Positions 18,073-26,655 of a stretch of DNA of 39,458 nucleotides are shown here, piece by piece. The DNA comes from Chlorobium sp. (GTDB taxonomy: Bacteria; Bacteroidota; Chlorobiia; Chlorobiales; Chlorobiaceae). Every line of letters begins with the position of its first letter. The stretch's first letter is position 1. Location: NCBI RefSeq assembly GCF_021740465.1, contig NZ_JAIOZR010000020.1, positions 1 to 39,458 on the forward strand. Direction: 5' to 3'. Below the pieces are notes generated by a model. It did no database searches. It saw nothing but the letters and a program-made list of their open reading frames with translations, and was not told where the DNA came from. The position numbers and the translations under genes are program-made.

Positions 18073-18918
18073 ATGAAAAACCCCCTCGTTCTCCTGCTTG
18101 CCCTCATCATGACACTCTCGACCCCTTCTCTTCTCCGGGCTGATGAACCGCCCCCGGGTCAGATCGGCGTTGCGCCCTCGATGTTCGAGCTTGCAATCGG
18201 ACAGAATCCCGTCAATGAATCGGTAAGGATTTTCAACCTGAAAAAAATCCCGACAACCGTCAAGGTAGAGGTATACAACTGGACCCTCGATGAAAAGAAC
18301 GAGGTGAAGCTACTGCCCCCTGATAAACAGTCGCTCGACCGCTGGATGCTCATCAACCCGCTCTCATTCACCCTCGATCCGGGAAAAAGCCAGGTCGTGC
18401 GCTTCTCCATCCGTCCGACGGTTAAACCCGATCCCGGAGAACACCGGGCCATCATCTATTTTATCGAACAACCTGCCACGGCAAGTGTCGACAGCTCCAA
18501 GGCACTTGAGATCCTCTTCAAGCTCGGCGTCGGAGTTTACGGATATGCCGACCCTGTCAAACATGCCGGAGTACTGAGCTCGCTCTCGTTCGACAAATCA
18601 TCATCATCGATCGTCGCCGATATCGCCAACAGCGGCAATGTCCATACCCGCCTGAAAGGGAACTATTCGATCTGGAAAAAAGATACCTTTCCCGGCATAG
18701 GTGCTGCCGCCAAATTCGCCGATGCAGACAAAAAGGAAAAACAGCCCACAGGCATGATGATTTCAGGCCAGCTCAACCAGACCCCGGTACTGCCTGGCAG
18801 CCGCCGGACACTCTCCACCCAGATCCCTATGCCGAAAGCTTCCGGCAGCTATATTCTTGCCGTAAACGGAAGCATCGACGGTAAAGCCGTCGAGAAAACC
18901 TTCGTCATTGCACGATAA
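18073..18918 (+). CDS. PapD-like periplasmic chaperone
   Basis: A 281-residue exported protein. The signal peptide is LVLLLALIMTLSTPSLLRA; the mature part starts DEPPPGQIGVAPSMFELAIGQNPVNESVRIFNLKKIPTTVKVEVYNW, which fits the N-terminal immunoglobulin-like domain of PapD-type pilus chaperones (strand A1 with a P-S-x-F/x-L pattern, then the 'N...P..V.V' strand). LDPGKSQVVRFSIRP and GEHRAIIYFIE are further chaperone-like strands; the second domain (~140-281) is more divergent. Chaperones of this family cap nascent subunits in the periplasm by donor-strand complementation and hand them to the usher, encoded 17 nt downstream. It resembles archaic-type chaperones more than the classical ones. Confidence 0.75.
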   Translation: MKNPLVLLLALIMTLSTPSLLRADEPPPGQIGVAPSMFELAIGQNPVNESVRIFNLKKIPTTVKVEVYNWTLDEKNEVKLLPPDKQSLDRWMLINPLSFTLDPGKSQVVRFSIRPTVKPDPGEHRAIIYFIEQPATASVDSSKALEILFKLGVGVYGYADPVKHAGVLSSLSFDKSSSSIVADIANSGNVHTRLKGNYSIWKKDTFPGIGAAAKFADADKKEKQPTGMMISGQLNQTPVLPGSRRTLSTQIPMPKASGSYILAVNGSIDGKAVEKTFVIAR

Positions 18919-18935
18919 TTCCCCTCGTTTCAGGG

Positions 18936-21545
18936 ATGCGCGCCATTAAGGAATGGGCAATCATGCTGACAGTCCTCAGCTGCCAGCATGCAATCCCCTT
19001 CACGGCATTTGCGGAACAGCCCCTTGAACGGGCTGCGACGCAGCCCGCCGCAGCGGAAGAATCGGCTGCATCCGACCAACCGGAGGAGCTTCTTGTTGAT
19101 GTTTTGTTCAACCGGCGCTCGACAGGCTCCCAGCTCTGCTATAAACTTCAGGAAGAATACTGGATACCCTTTGCTCTTTTTCTTGAGCAAAGCGGCCTGA
19201 AAGCCCCGGAAATCGGCAAGGGCCGCATAAGCTTCGAAACAACTCTCGGCACCATCACCTTCGACTCCGGATCGGTAAAACTTATCGGCCGGACACTCTG
19301 CGTCTCCCTCGGTGAGCTGAAAAAGACCTTTCTTGTGGGGGGCCGCTTCAACCAGTCGACCTTTGCCATAGAACTCGACGTACCCTGGCAGCCGGGCAGC
19401 CCCGAATCGTACACAAAAAAAAGCGTGCCGGTAATCCCCGACATCAAGGCCCCGAACAGCTCGCTCTCATTTATGCGCATCGAGCCGGAAATCACCTGGG
19501 ACTTCGATGCGAACCCGGAAAAAAATCTTTTTTTCGAAGCCGGCGGCCGGGTGTTCGGAGGCGTATGGGACATCACTCTGGAAGGCGATCCGGAACAATC
19601 CCTTATCCCCACCCGTTACCACTGGACAACCTTCAGCAGAAACCTGGCCATCCGTCTCGGAACGGGCTCCACGGATATCTATCCGTTGATCGATGACCAG
19701 TTTTTCACCGGAATCCAGTTCGGATGGAACAATCACAACATTCTCAATCAGCTCGATTTTGAACGATACAGCGATTCGGACGTCTTTCTCTCCCTCGACC
19801 GTACACAGCAGCGTTCGATTGAAGGAAGCGGACCTCCTGCTGCGATTGCCGAACTGCGCCTTGACGGTGTAGTTGCCGCCCGGCAGCGAATAGGGCTCGA
19901 CGGACGCTTCAGGTTCAGCAATGTCCGGATGACGAGCGATTTGAGAAAAACCGAAGTCTGGCTTTTCGAACGCTCCCTGAGGGAAAAACCTCTTGCGGTA
20001 CTCGACTACACCATATCGATCATGAACCGTAGCCTTCCGTCCGGTGAAATCCTGATCCGCGGAGGTGGCGGCATAACCGGCAATCCTCTCGACGAAAGCG
20101 AAGTGCCCGGGCGAATGACAGGGTTCGGGCATCTCATGTACGGCCTCGGAAACAGAATAACGCTTGAGGGCGGTGTGCAGCACAACCCTGATAACCGCTC
20201 CACCGACTTCATGCTGGGCTCGGTCATTTCGCTTGGAGGAAACTGGGCGACCGCTCTTTACGGCGCACGGTCGAATGGGAGCTACGGAGCCGACTTCCGG
20301 TTTGAAGGGCATGGAAAACAGTGGGACATGTCGGCCCTTTCAAGCTGGCAACAGCGAGGATTTTCCAGCAACGACACCGAGCGCACACAGGATCACTCCC
20401 TGCGTTTTTCGACCGGCATTCTTGAACCGTTCGACATTCTGCTCTACGGGCGCTATTCCAGAACAGGCGCCGGCGAGATCAGGAAGTTTCTCCTTCCAGG
20501 CTTTTACTGGACGGTTTCACCATGGTTGATGTTCTCCGCCCTGCCCGACGACGACGAGAAATACCGCTATGAAACCACCATGCGTCTCGGAAGCCAAAGC
20601 GACCTTTCGGTTGTCTATGAAAAACAGACCGTTACGGCTGACTGGCGTCTGGACTTCAGCCGCTCACTCATCAGCCGGTTCATGCACTCCTACGCCACAA
20701 AGACCGAAGACCATCTATCGAGTCTCTACCTCGACTGGTACCCCGGAGGATCGCGCTTCGACCTGATCCGTCTCGGGGCATCCCGTTCCGGAAACGAGCT
20801 CGGCTACTCCGCAGCATGGAGCAAGTTCATCAACGCCGGTCTTCGCTTCAGTCTGCAGTACAGCTACAACATGAACAACGCCCACCAGCTTGACACTGAA
20901 GAAAACTTTATCGAGGACTTCGTCGATACCGAGGCCCGCCATTTCGCATCCTTTACCATGACCTGGGACATGGGCTTCTCCGGAAAAAGGGCATTCCCGG
21001 TCAACCGGTCTGCCATCAGCCACACCAGGGGAGGGCTTGCCGGCTCCCTCGATATCATGAACGATACCCGGCTCGGATCTTCCGATATCAACGACGTCGA
21101 TATTCTCCTGAACGGAAGAAAAGTCGGCCAGCGCCAGATAGACGGAACCTTCTTCGTGGGAAACCTCCGACCGGGAGTCTACAGGGTAGATATCGACACA
21201 GAAAAACTGCCTCTCGAGCTGAACGTCGCCCGTAATTCGGTTAAGGTCGAAGTTCGCAACGGCACGGTCACCGAGGTCAATATTCCGGTGTATGCGGAGT
21301 TCGGGGTTGCCGGATGTCTGAGCGACCCCAGGGGCAACGGCGTTGGCGGAGTGCAGCTGGAAGTAACCGATGCCTCGGGTGCATCTGCCGGAAAAGCAAC
21401 AACCGACCAGTTCGGATACTACCGGGTCGACAAACTCCGTTCGGGCACCTACACCCTGAAAACCCCGGGAGGGGAAAGCTCGCAGCAGAAAACCTTCACC
21501 ATCGCCGGCGACTTCGTTTTCGACGTCAACCTCACGACTCCCTGA
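18936..21545 (+). CDS. Usher-like outer-membrane protein with C-terminal carboxypeptidase-regulatory-like domain
   Basis: An 869-residue exported protein. After a signal peptide and a linker (to ~50) comes an N-terminal domain (ELLVDVLFNRRSTGSQLCYKL, YWIPFALFLEQSGL, VSLGELKKTF) like the usher N-domain that captures chaperone-subunit complexes. The central ~500 residues are aromatic, alternating beta strands of an outer-membrane barrel, interrupted by a plug-like domain (GSGPPAAIAELRLDGVVAARQRI to EVWLFER). About 705-785 form a usher C-domain-like segment (VDILLNGRKVGQRQIDGTFFVGNLRPGVYRVDID). The last ~85 residues (FGVAGCLSDPRGNGVGGVQLEVTDASG) are a carboxypeptidase-regulatory-like beta sandwich. 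It probably secretes and assembles the fibre. The alternative ATG at 18963 would shorten the signal region. Confidence 0.7.
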   Translation: MRAIKEWAIMLTVLSCQHAIPFTAFAEQPLERAATQPAAAEESAASDQPEELLVDVLFNRRSTGSQLCYKLQEEYWIPFALFLEQSGLKAPEIGKGRISFETTLGTITFDSGSVKLIGRTLCVSLGELKKTFLVGGRFNQSTFAIELDVPWQPGSPESYTKKSVPVIPDIKAPNSSLSFMRIEPEITWDFDANPEKNLFFEAGGRVFGGVWDITLEGDPEQSLIPTRYHWTTFSRNLAIRLGTGSTDIYPLIDDQFFTGIQFGWNNHNILNQLDFERYSDSDVFLSLDRTQQRSIEGSGPPAAIAELRLDGVVAARQRIGLDGRFRFSNVRMTSDLRKTEVWLFERSLREKPLAVLDYTISIMNRSLPSGEILIRGGGGITGNPLDESEVPGRMTGFGHLMYGLGNRITLEGGVQHNPDNRSTDFMLGSVISLGGNWATALYGARSNGSYGADFRFEGHGKQWDMSALSSWQQRGFSSNDTERTQDHSLRFSTGILEPFDILLYGRYSRTGAGEIRKFLLPGFYWTVSPWLMFSALPDDDEKYRYETTMRLGSQSDLSVVYEKQTVTADWRLDFSRSLISRFMHSYATKTEDHLSSLYLDWYPGGSRFDLIRLGASRSGNELGYSAAWSKFINAGLRFSLQYSYNMNNAHQLDTEENFIEDFVDTEARHFASFTMTWDMGFSGKRAFPVNRSAISHTRGGLAGSLDIMNDTRLGSSDINDVDILLNGRKVGQRQIDGTFFVGNLRPGVYRVDIDTEKLPLELNVARNSVKVEVRNGTVTEVNIPVYAEFGVAGCLSDPRGNGVGGVQLEVTDASGASAGKATTDQFGYYRVDKLRSGTYTLKTPGGESSQQKTFTIAGDFVFDVNLTTP

Positions 21546-21557
21546 ACGGAACCGTTC
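21544..21557. terminator. Short palindrome between convergent genes
   Basis: GAACGG-AA-CCGTTC lies across the usher stop, 18 nt before the convergent cbiR stop. It could help end transcription from both sides, but there is no T-run on either strand, so this is a weak call. Confidence 0.3.
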
Positions 21558-21574
21558 GTCCGAAATGTCCGCGT

Positions 21575-22369
21575 TTACCTCACCCGGGACTCCATTACCC
21601 TCGAAGAACTCGCGAAATCCTCTTCCGAAAAAATCTCGAGCGTAAACACCCTGTCGCGCCGGGGATCCTCATAAAGTGCCTGCATAACCATATCGAGAAC
21701 ACGGGGATTCATGAAAGAGAGCGAATTATGGTCCTTTCCCTCCCTCGTGCCGTGCATATGCAGCACTCCGGCACGGGACAGGTAGCTTTGGAGATAGGCT
21801 TCCGTCGGAAAGCCGTAATACTCGAGATGACCGACATCGAGCGTAACCGAAAAACCGTACTCCTCAACCACCGGCATGACCAGTTCGAAAGGATAGTTGA
21901 GATTTTCGACACAGATCATAGACGGCTGCACAGCGGTACGATCGAGAAGCATGCGTGATGAATCATCGACAGCATCGATAAACGTTTCTCTTTCAGCTTC
22001 TGAAAAACCGTTGATATCCACGCCCGCCCCGGCTTCGAAATGCAGCACGTATGCCGATTTCGGCAGAGTTTCCGTCAGTTCCATAATCCTCAGACACTTG
22101 CCTGCCGATCTCTCCCGTTCCTCTCTCAGGGGGTGACCCATGTAAACGTCGAGCGGCAGATGCACCGAATAGGTAAGATCATGCTCTCCGGCAAGTGCGG
22201 CAAGACGCTGCATATCCGCCGCTGAAGGGAGGTTGCTGAACTCGTCGGACTCGAACAGCACCAGTTCGATGTCGTCTACCTTGTCCTTCAGATACTCGAC
22301 ATTGGGAATGATGTCGGCCGCAATGATATAGGATGTTGTTCCGAACCGGAAGGGAAAGCGGTTTTTCAT
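21575..22369 (-). CDS. cbiR: Probable cobamide-remodelling phosphodiesterase CbiR
   Basis: A 264-residue TIM-barrel protein of the xylose-isomerase/AP-endonuclease fold. Its start (RFGTTSYIIAADIIPNVEYL, then VDDIELVLFESD) matches my recollection of CbiR, which cleaves the phosphodiester of adenosylcobamides to release alpha-riboside and leave adenosylcobinamide phosphate, so that the lower ligand can be swapped. Metal-ligand candidates typical of the fold are present: SVHLPLD, LHFEAG, CVENLNYP, TLDVGHLEYYG and HMHGTREGKDH. It lies 11 nt after btuD at the end of the minus-strand cobamide transport and assembly locus, exactly where such a function makes sense. An ordinary sugar-phosphate isomerase is the alternative, less likely given the context. 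Confidence 0.75.
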   Translation of the reverse strand: MKNRFPFRFGTTSYIIAADIIPNVEYLKDKVDDIELVLFESDEFSNLPSAADMQRLAALAGEHDLTYSVHLPLDVYMGHPLREERERSAGKCLRIMELTETLPKSAYVLHFEAGAGVDINGFSEAERETFIDAVDDSSRMLLDRTAVQPSMICVENLNYPFELVMPVVEEYGFSVTLDVGHLEYYGFPTEAYLQSYLSRAGVLHMHGTREGKDHNSLSFMNPRVLDMVMQALYEDPRRDRVFTLEIFSEEDFASSSRVMESRVR

Positions 22370-22380
22370 GGTTGGTGCCT

Positions 22381-23664
22381 TCAGGATTGAAATGATTTCT
22401 GCAGATGGGCGAGCAACTCATGCATCGAACTCCAGGATTCCGCTCCCCCCGCAAGCAGTTCGGCGGCTTTCCGTCCGGCGGCTTTTCCCTCGGTGTAATC
22501 GCGGGATCCGATGCCCTCGAAAAGAAAAACCGGCTTGCCCGCTCTGAGAGCTTCGTCGGCCAGAGAGAGATTGACCAGATTGCCCGAACCGAACGGTACG
22601 CCCGTAACAACAACCATATCGGCAGAGGCGGCCATAAGGGATGCCTCCCGGTAACAGGCGTTTCCCACGGCTGAAAACGGCTGTTCGAGCACAACGTCGA
22701 GATGAAGCGCTCTTGCGGCTTCCGCGTCGGAATCGAGCTTGTTGAGCACTCCGGTACTCACGTCGTACCCCTCGATCAGCATCCTCCGGTAAAGTTCTAT
22801 GCCGCTTCCGCCTCCGGCGATGACATGGATCCGCCGGTCGAGCGCCATCCTGCGCCGGCCGGTGACGAGATCGCCGCTGACCTGCAGCTCCCCGCTCCAT
22901 GGGTCTTTACGTACCTGCAGCTCGCAGTTGTATATCCGGCTGAGCAGTTCTGCTCGCAGCACCTCCTGGGGTGCTCCATCGGCGACAAGCGTTCCGCCGT
23001 CGAGCAGCAGCAGACGGTCCGAAAGCTGTGCGGCGAGTGTGAGATCGTGGCTGACCAGAATCACGGTGATGCGCTGCTCGCGGTTGATGTTCAACAGAAT
23101 CTGCAGCACCTCCTGACGATGGTTGATATCGAGATGGGCAATCGACTCGTCGAGCATGATGATGCGAGGCTCCTGGGCAAGCACCATGGCAAGGGCCACC
23201 CGCTGCTGTTCGCCGCCGCTCAGCTCCATGAAGTACCGGTCACGCAGAGAGAGCACGTCGGTATAGATCATCGCCCGCTCGACAATATCCAGGTCAGCGG
23301 CGACGGGTCTCCCGAACAGCCCCATGGAGCTGATTCTGCCGTTCATGACCAGTTCGCCGACGCGGAAAGCCATGGGTGATTCGAGCTTCTGCGGCACAAC
23401 CCCTACGAGCGATGCCCGCTCTGCGGCCTTTATGTGCTCTGCCGGCCGGCCGAAAAGCGAAACCGAACCTGAAACAGGCCTGATGAGCGCCGCTGCGGTT
23501 TTCAGGAGCGTGCTCTTGCCGCAACCGTTAGGGCCGATGAGCGATGCGAACTCCCCTTCCGCAACCGTGAAACTCACCCGGTGCAGCACCTCCCTCCCCC
23601 GGTACCCCGAGGAAACATCCCTGAACGCAAGCGCCGGACTGTCAGCCTGTGTGTGCTCGATCAT
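22381..23664 (-). CDS. btuD: Cobamide ABC transporter ATPase (BtuD-like) with an extra C-terminal domain
   Basis: A 427-residue protein. Residues ~10-255 are a complete ABC ATPase: Walker A GPNGCGKST (44-52), Q-loop GVVPQKLESP, signature LSGGEQQRVALA, Walker B RIIMLDES (Ser where Pro is usual) and H-loop VSHD. Residues ~280-427 are an added domain starting HVIAGGGSGIELYRRML and continuing STGVLNKLDSDAEAA, VVLEQPFSAV, VVVTGVPFGSGNLVNL and VFLFEGI. This looks like a Rossmann-type fold with a Gly-rich loop; its function is unknown, and similar extensions occur in some archaeal BtuD proteins. The ATG at 23664 starts at the ATPase domain; upstream codons to 23727 look non-coding. It pairs with BtuC upstream, but a 289-nt repeat-bearing gap separates them. 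Confidence 0.85.
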   Translation of the reverse strand: MIEHTQADSPALAFRDVSSGYRGREVLHRVSFTVAEGEFASLIGPNGCGKSTLLKTAAALIRPVSGSVSLFGRPAEHIKAAERASLVGVVPQKLESPMAFRVGELVMNGRISSMGLFGRPVAADLDIVERAMIYTDVLSLRDRYFMELSGGEQQRVALAMVLAQEPRIIMLDESIAHLDINHRQEVLQILLNINREQRITVILVSHDLTLAAQLSDRLLLLDGGTLVADGAPQEVLRAELLSRIYNCELQVRKDPWSGELQVSGDLVTGRRRMALDRRIHVIAGGGSGIELYRRMLIEGYDVSTGVLNKLDSDAEAARALHLDVVLEQPFSAVGNACYREASLMAASADMVVVTGVPFGSGNLVNLSLADEALRAGKPVFLFEGIGSRDYTEGKAAGRKAAELLAGGAESWSSMHELLAHLQKSFQS

Positions 23665-23784
23665 AAGAAAAAAACCAAAGTGACCTGAAAGAAAAAACCG
23701 TGCGCTGTAAGCGGGAACACCGGACAATCACGGACTTGTAAAGACTGAAACATCTCCAGCGCCTCCGGAACTGAAACCCATATC

Positions 23785-23943
<159 letters not shown>

Positions 23944-23953
23944 ACAATCTTCA

Positions 23954-24982
23954 TTAATTCCACGCCTGTTTCATCCTGCGCTGCAGAATGACCAGAAAAA
24001 AAGGCCCGCCGGCAATCGCCGTGACCACGCCGACCGGAATTTCGAGCGGTGCGAGCACCGTGCGGGCCAGGGCGTCGCACAGCACGAGAAAGGTTCCGCC
24101 CCCGACAGAGGCGAGCGGCACGAGACGGCGATGGTCCGGCCCGAACATTGCCCTCATGACGTGGGGGACGATAAGCCCTACAAAGCCGATCATGCCGGCC
24201 ATGGAAACCGCTGTCGCGGCCAGGAGCGTCGCCCACAGAAGTCCGGCTACAATCACCGCTCCCGCGTTGATTCCCTGATAGTGGGCCATCTCCCGGCCAA
24301 GGGTAAGCGCATTGAGGCGGGACGAAAGCACCCATATTCCGGCAATGCCCAGAAGCACGAGGGCCAAAGAGAAAACCTGCTGCTGTGGGGAAACCGGCTG
24401 CAGGTTGCCGAGCATCCACCAGATGACGTTATGCAGCCCTTCGACGCTTGCGGTGGATACGAGGAACATGATCAGGCTCGAGCATATCGAACTCACGATC
24501 ACGCCGCTGAGAATCAGGCTGTAAACCGAAGGAGAGCCGCCCGCCCCCTGACTGGCAATACCGTAAACCACCATCAGGGTGATCACTGCCGAAACGAATG
24601 CCGTAACGGGAAGGTTCAGGGGCAGGGCCAGCGAAGAACCGGCCAGAATGCTCACCGTAGCACCAAGTCCGGCGCCCCCGCTTACTCCAAGTACATAGGG
24701 TTCGGCAAGCGGATTGCGCAAGAGCGCCTGAAACACCATGCCCGAGGCCGAAAGCGCCGCTCCTACAACAAGTCCCATCAGCATTCTACCGAACCGCAAT
24801 GCGAGTATGGAAGAACCTGAAGGCTGCGACAGGTCGGGGATGCCTATACCCGAAGGACCGAGAAGAAGAGAGAGCAGACAGAGCAGCGGAACCGCGAGCA
24901 GAAACAGCAGGATCTTCAGGCGTTCCCTGCCTGGCTTCCTGCCGGTATAGCGGTTGTCGGGGCAACTTTGCATTGATCCCAT
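23954..24982 (-). CDS. btuC: Cobamide ABC transporter permease (BtuC-like, FecCD family)
   Basis: A 342-residue inner-membrane permease with about ten hydrophobic segments. FecCD family marks include [50 protein letters not shown], a WMLGNLQ motif and [29 protein letters not shown] near the end, which contains the cytoplasmic coupling helix. It should form a dimer with two BtuD ATPases. A periplasmic binding protein (BtuF) is not seen in the window. Possible starts are ATG 24982 and ATG 24973; the TTG at 25018 would overlap cobO. I chose 24982, 7 nt after the cobO stop. Cobamide specificity rests on the neighbours; siderophore permeases look the same. Confidence 0.85.
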   Translation of the reverse strand: MGSMQSCPDNRYTGRKPGRERLKILLFLLAVPLLCLLSLLLGPSGIGIPDLSQPSGSSILALRFGRMLMGLVVGAALSASGMVFQALLRNPLAEPYVLGVSGGAGLGATVSILAGSSLALPLNLPVTAFVSAVITLMVVYGIASQGAGGSPSVYSLILSGVIVSSICSSLIMFLVSTASVEGLHNVIWWMLGNLQPVSPQQQVFSLALVLLGIAGIWVLSSRLNALTLGREMAHYQGINAGAVIVAGLLWATLLAATAVSMAGMIGFVGLIVPHVMRAMFGPDHRRLVPLASVGGGTFLVLCDALARTVLAPLEIPVGVVTAIAGGPFFLVILQRRMKQAWN

Positions 24983-24989
24983 CGGTCGC

Positions 24990-25517
24990 TCAGTTCTCCA
25001 CGCCTTTCTGTGCCGCAATCCCCTCTTCGTAGCCGTGCTTGACCAGTGTCATTTCCGTCACCGTATCGGCGGCGGCGATGAGTGCCGGAGGAGCGTTTCT
25101 CCCCGTCATAACCACGATTTTGCCGTCCTCAGCGCTCCGGAGTGCGGCCACCAGGGGCTCAACCGGAATCAGACCGTGACCGAGAGCGAAGCAGACCTCG
25201 TCGAGCAGCACGAATTCGTACTCCCGGGAGGCGAGCGCCTCCAGAGCGGCCTCAAGTCCTTCGCGGGCAGCCTCACGGTGCGCCTCCATTGCGGGACTGT
25301 GAGGGTCACGAGGAAGAAACCCTTTTCCGAACTGCGTCCAGCTCACTCCCGGAAGAACGCTGAAAAACCGCTGCTCCCCTACTGCATCGTCCGATTTGAC
25401 GAACTGGATCACCGCGGCACGCATGCCGTGGCCCAGGGCTCTGGCCAGCATGCCGAAGGCCGCCGTGCTTTTACCCTTTCCGTTACCGGTGAAAAGAAGA
25501 ATTCTTCGCTGTTTCAT
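24990..25517 (-). CDS. cobO: Cob(I)yrinic acid a,c-diamide adenosyltransferase (CobO/BtuR/CobA type)
   Basis: A 175-residue soluble enzyme that adds the 5'-deoxyadenosyl group to reduced corrinoids, using ATP. The P-loop is at residues 11-18 (GNGKGKST), followed by GMLARALGHGMRAAVIQFVK, FGKGFLPRD and FVLLDEVCFALGHGL, VVMTGRNAPP and the C-terminal KHGYEEGIAAQKGVE, all typical of CobO/BtuR. It acts both on newly made corrinoids and on imported ones, so its place directly before btuC suits salvage. Upstream, a 142-bp inverted-repeat element separates it from cobD, so it may depend on read-through or its own promoter. The ATG at 25517 has no strong Shine-Dalgarno. Confidence 0.93.
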   Translation of the reverse strand: MKQRRILLFTGNGKGKSTAAFGMLARALGHGMRAAVIQFVKSDDAVGEQRFFSVLPGVSWTQFGKGFLPRDPHSPAMEAHREAAREGLEAALEALASREYEFVLLDEVCFALGHGLIPVEPLVAALRSAEDGKIVVMTGRNAPPALIAAADTVTEMTLVKHGYEEGIAAQKGVEN

Positions 25518-25545
25518 AGCCGTAATATCTTATTTGGTTATACAA

Positions 25546-25687
25546 GGGAACCTCTACAAAGTTATTGCGCAACAAAATTGCTGCGTTGGTCGGTGCTCGA
25601 AGTCCTCATGTACTCCGTGTACACTCCGGCTTCTCCGCTCCGTCCACCTTGCACTTTGATCGCTCATCACGCTTTATAGAGGTTCCC
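25546..25687. mobile_element. MITE-like element with 11-bp terminal inverted repeats between cobD and cobO
   Basis: GGGAACCTCTA at 25546-25556 and TAGAGGTTCCC at 25677-25687 form perfect 11-bp inverted ends around 142 bp of non-coding DNA. The element begins 5 nt after the cobD stop and ends 28 nt before the cobO start. No clear target duplication is seen. The inner sequence resembles dispersed intergenic repeats of the 'ends in GAGGTTCCC' kind that I recall from other bacteria, but no named family is claimed. Confidence 0.7.
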
Positions 25688-25691
25688 GCAA

Positions 25692-26648
25692 TCAAAGTAT
25701 CTGCTGCAAAAGCAGCCTCACGCCGATTCCGGCGGCAAGAAAAACGAACGCGGTAAGCCGCATGAGCAAAACGCTGTTCCGAATCGAAGCCACAGAACAG
25801 GCGGCCCTGTGAAGACCAAGCAGAGGCGCTTCGTGGATAACTCCTCCGTAGCTTCTGGGGCCTCCGAAAGTCACGCCAAGCGCACCGGCAAAAGCCGCTT
25901 CGGGATATCCCGCGTTCGGACTTGCGTGCAGCCTGGCTCCGCTTCCGACCGCCTTAAAGATATCAAAAAACCCGAGTCTCCGAAGAAGCGCGGCAAGCGC
26001 AATTGCAAGCACCGTAAGCCTTGCCGGAAGCCAGTTGACGAGATCGTCGAGCTTTGCCGAAGCCCAGCCGAATTCACGGTAGCGCTCGTTCAGGTATCCG
26101 AACGACGAATCGAGCGTGTTGACCGCCTTGTAGGCAAGCGCGCCTGCGGGACCAAAGAGCAATGCGTAGAAAAGCGGCGCGGTCACTCCGTCTACGGTAT
26201 TCTCCGCAACGCTCTCCGTGGCGGCAAGCGCGACACCCTCTTCCGTGAGACCTGCGGTATCCCGTCCGACCATCCAGGAGACCTTCCGGCGGGCAAGGGA
26301 AAGATCCCCCGAGAGAAGTGCATCCCCGACAGCACGGGCATGATCACCGAGATCCTTCACGGCAAAGGAGGTGTAGAGCAGAAAAACCCCGGCTATCGAA
26401 CCGGCAACGGGATGCAGCCGTCCGGCAGCTTCGATGAGGAGCCATGCCGCACCTGCCGTTCCGCCCACAACGACCATTACACAGAGCACTCCTGCAACCC
26501 TCAGAGGCATACCCGAAGACCTGAGCACTTTCTCGGACCCGAGCGCCAGCCATGCAATTCCCCTGACGGGATGCGGCATCCAGCGGGGGTCGCCGAAAAG
26601 CAGGTCGCAAAAGAAGGCTGCCAGAAGCATGTATTCAGGTTTCACCAT
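25692..26648 (-). CDS. cobD: Adenosylcobinamide-phosphate synthase
   Basis: A 318-residue membrane protein (CobD of aerobic nomenclature, CbiB of Salmonella). It attaches (R)-1-aminopropan-2-ol or its phosphate to adenosylcobyric acid. The N-terminal signature AAFFCDLLFGDPRWMPHPVRGIAWL is classic, with further marks RDTAGLTEEGVALAATESVAENTVDGVTAPLFYALLFG, YLNERYREFGWASAKLDDLVNWLPARL and SPNAGYPEAAFAGALGVTFGGP. The ATG at 26648 is chosen because the family starts there; the open frame to 26765 lies inside cobC. It begins 7 nt after the cobC stop, so the two are co-translated and supply amino-propanol phosphate and its acceptor reaction together. Confidence 0.93.
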   Translation of the reverse strand: MVKPEYMLLAAFFCDLLFGDPRWMPHPVRGIAWLALGSEKVLRSSGMPLRVAGVLCVMVVVGGTAGAAWLLIEAAGRLHPVAGSIAGVFLLYTSFAVKDLGDHARAVGDALLSGDLSLARRKVSWMVGRDTAGLTEEGVALAATESVAENTVDGVTAPLFYALLFGPAGALAYKAVNTLDSSFGYLNERYREFGWASAKLDDLVNWLPARLTVLAIALAALLRRLGFFDIFKAVGSGARLHASPNAGYPEAAFAGALGVTFGGPRSYGGVIHEAPLLGLHRAACSVASIRNSVLLMRLTAFVFLAAGIGVRLLLQQIL

Positions 26649-26655
26649 AGCGCGT

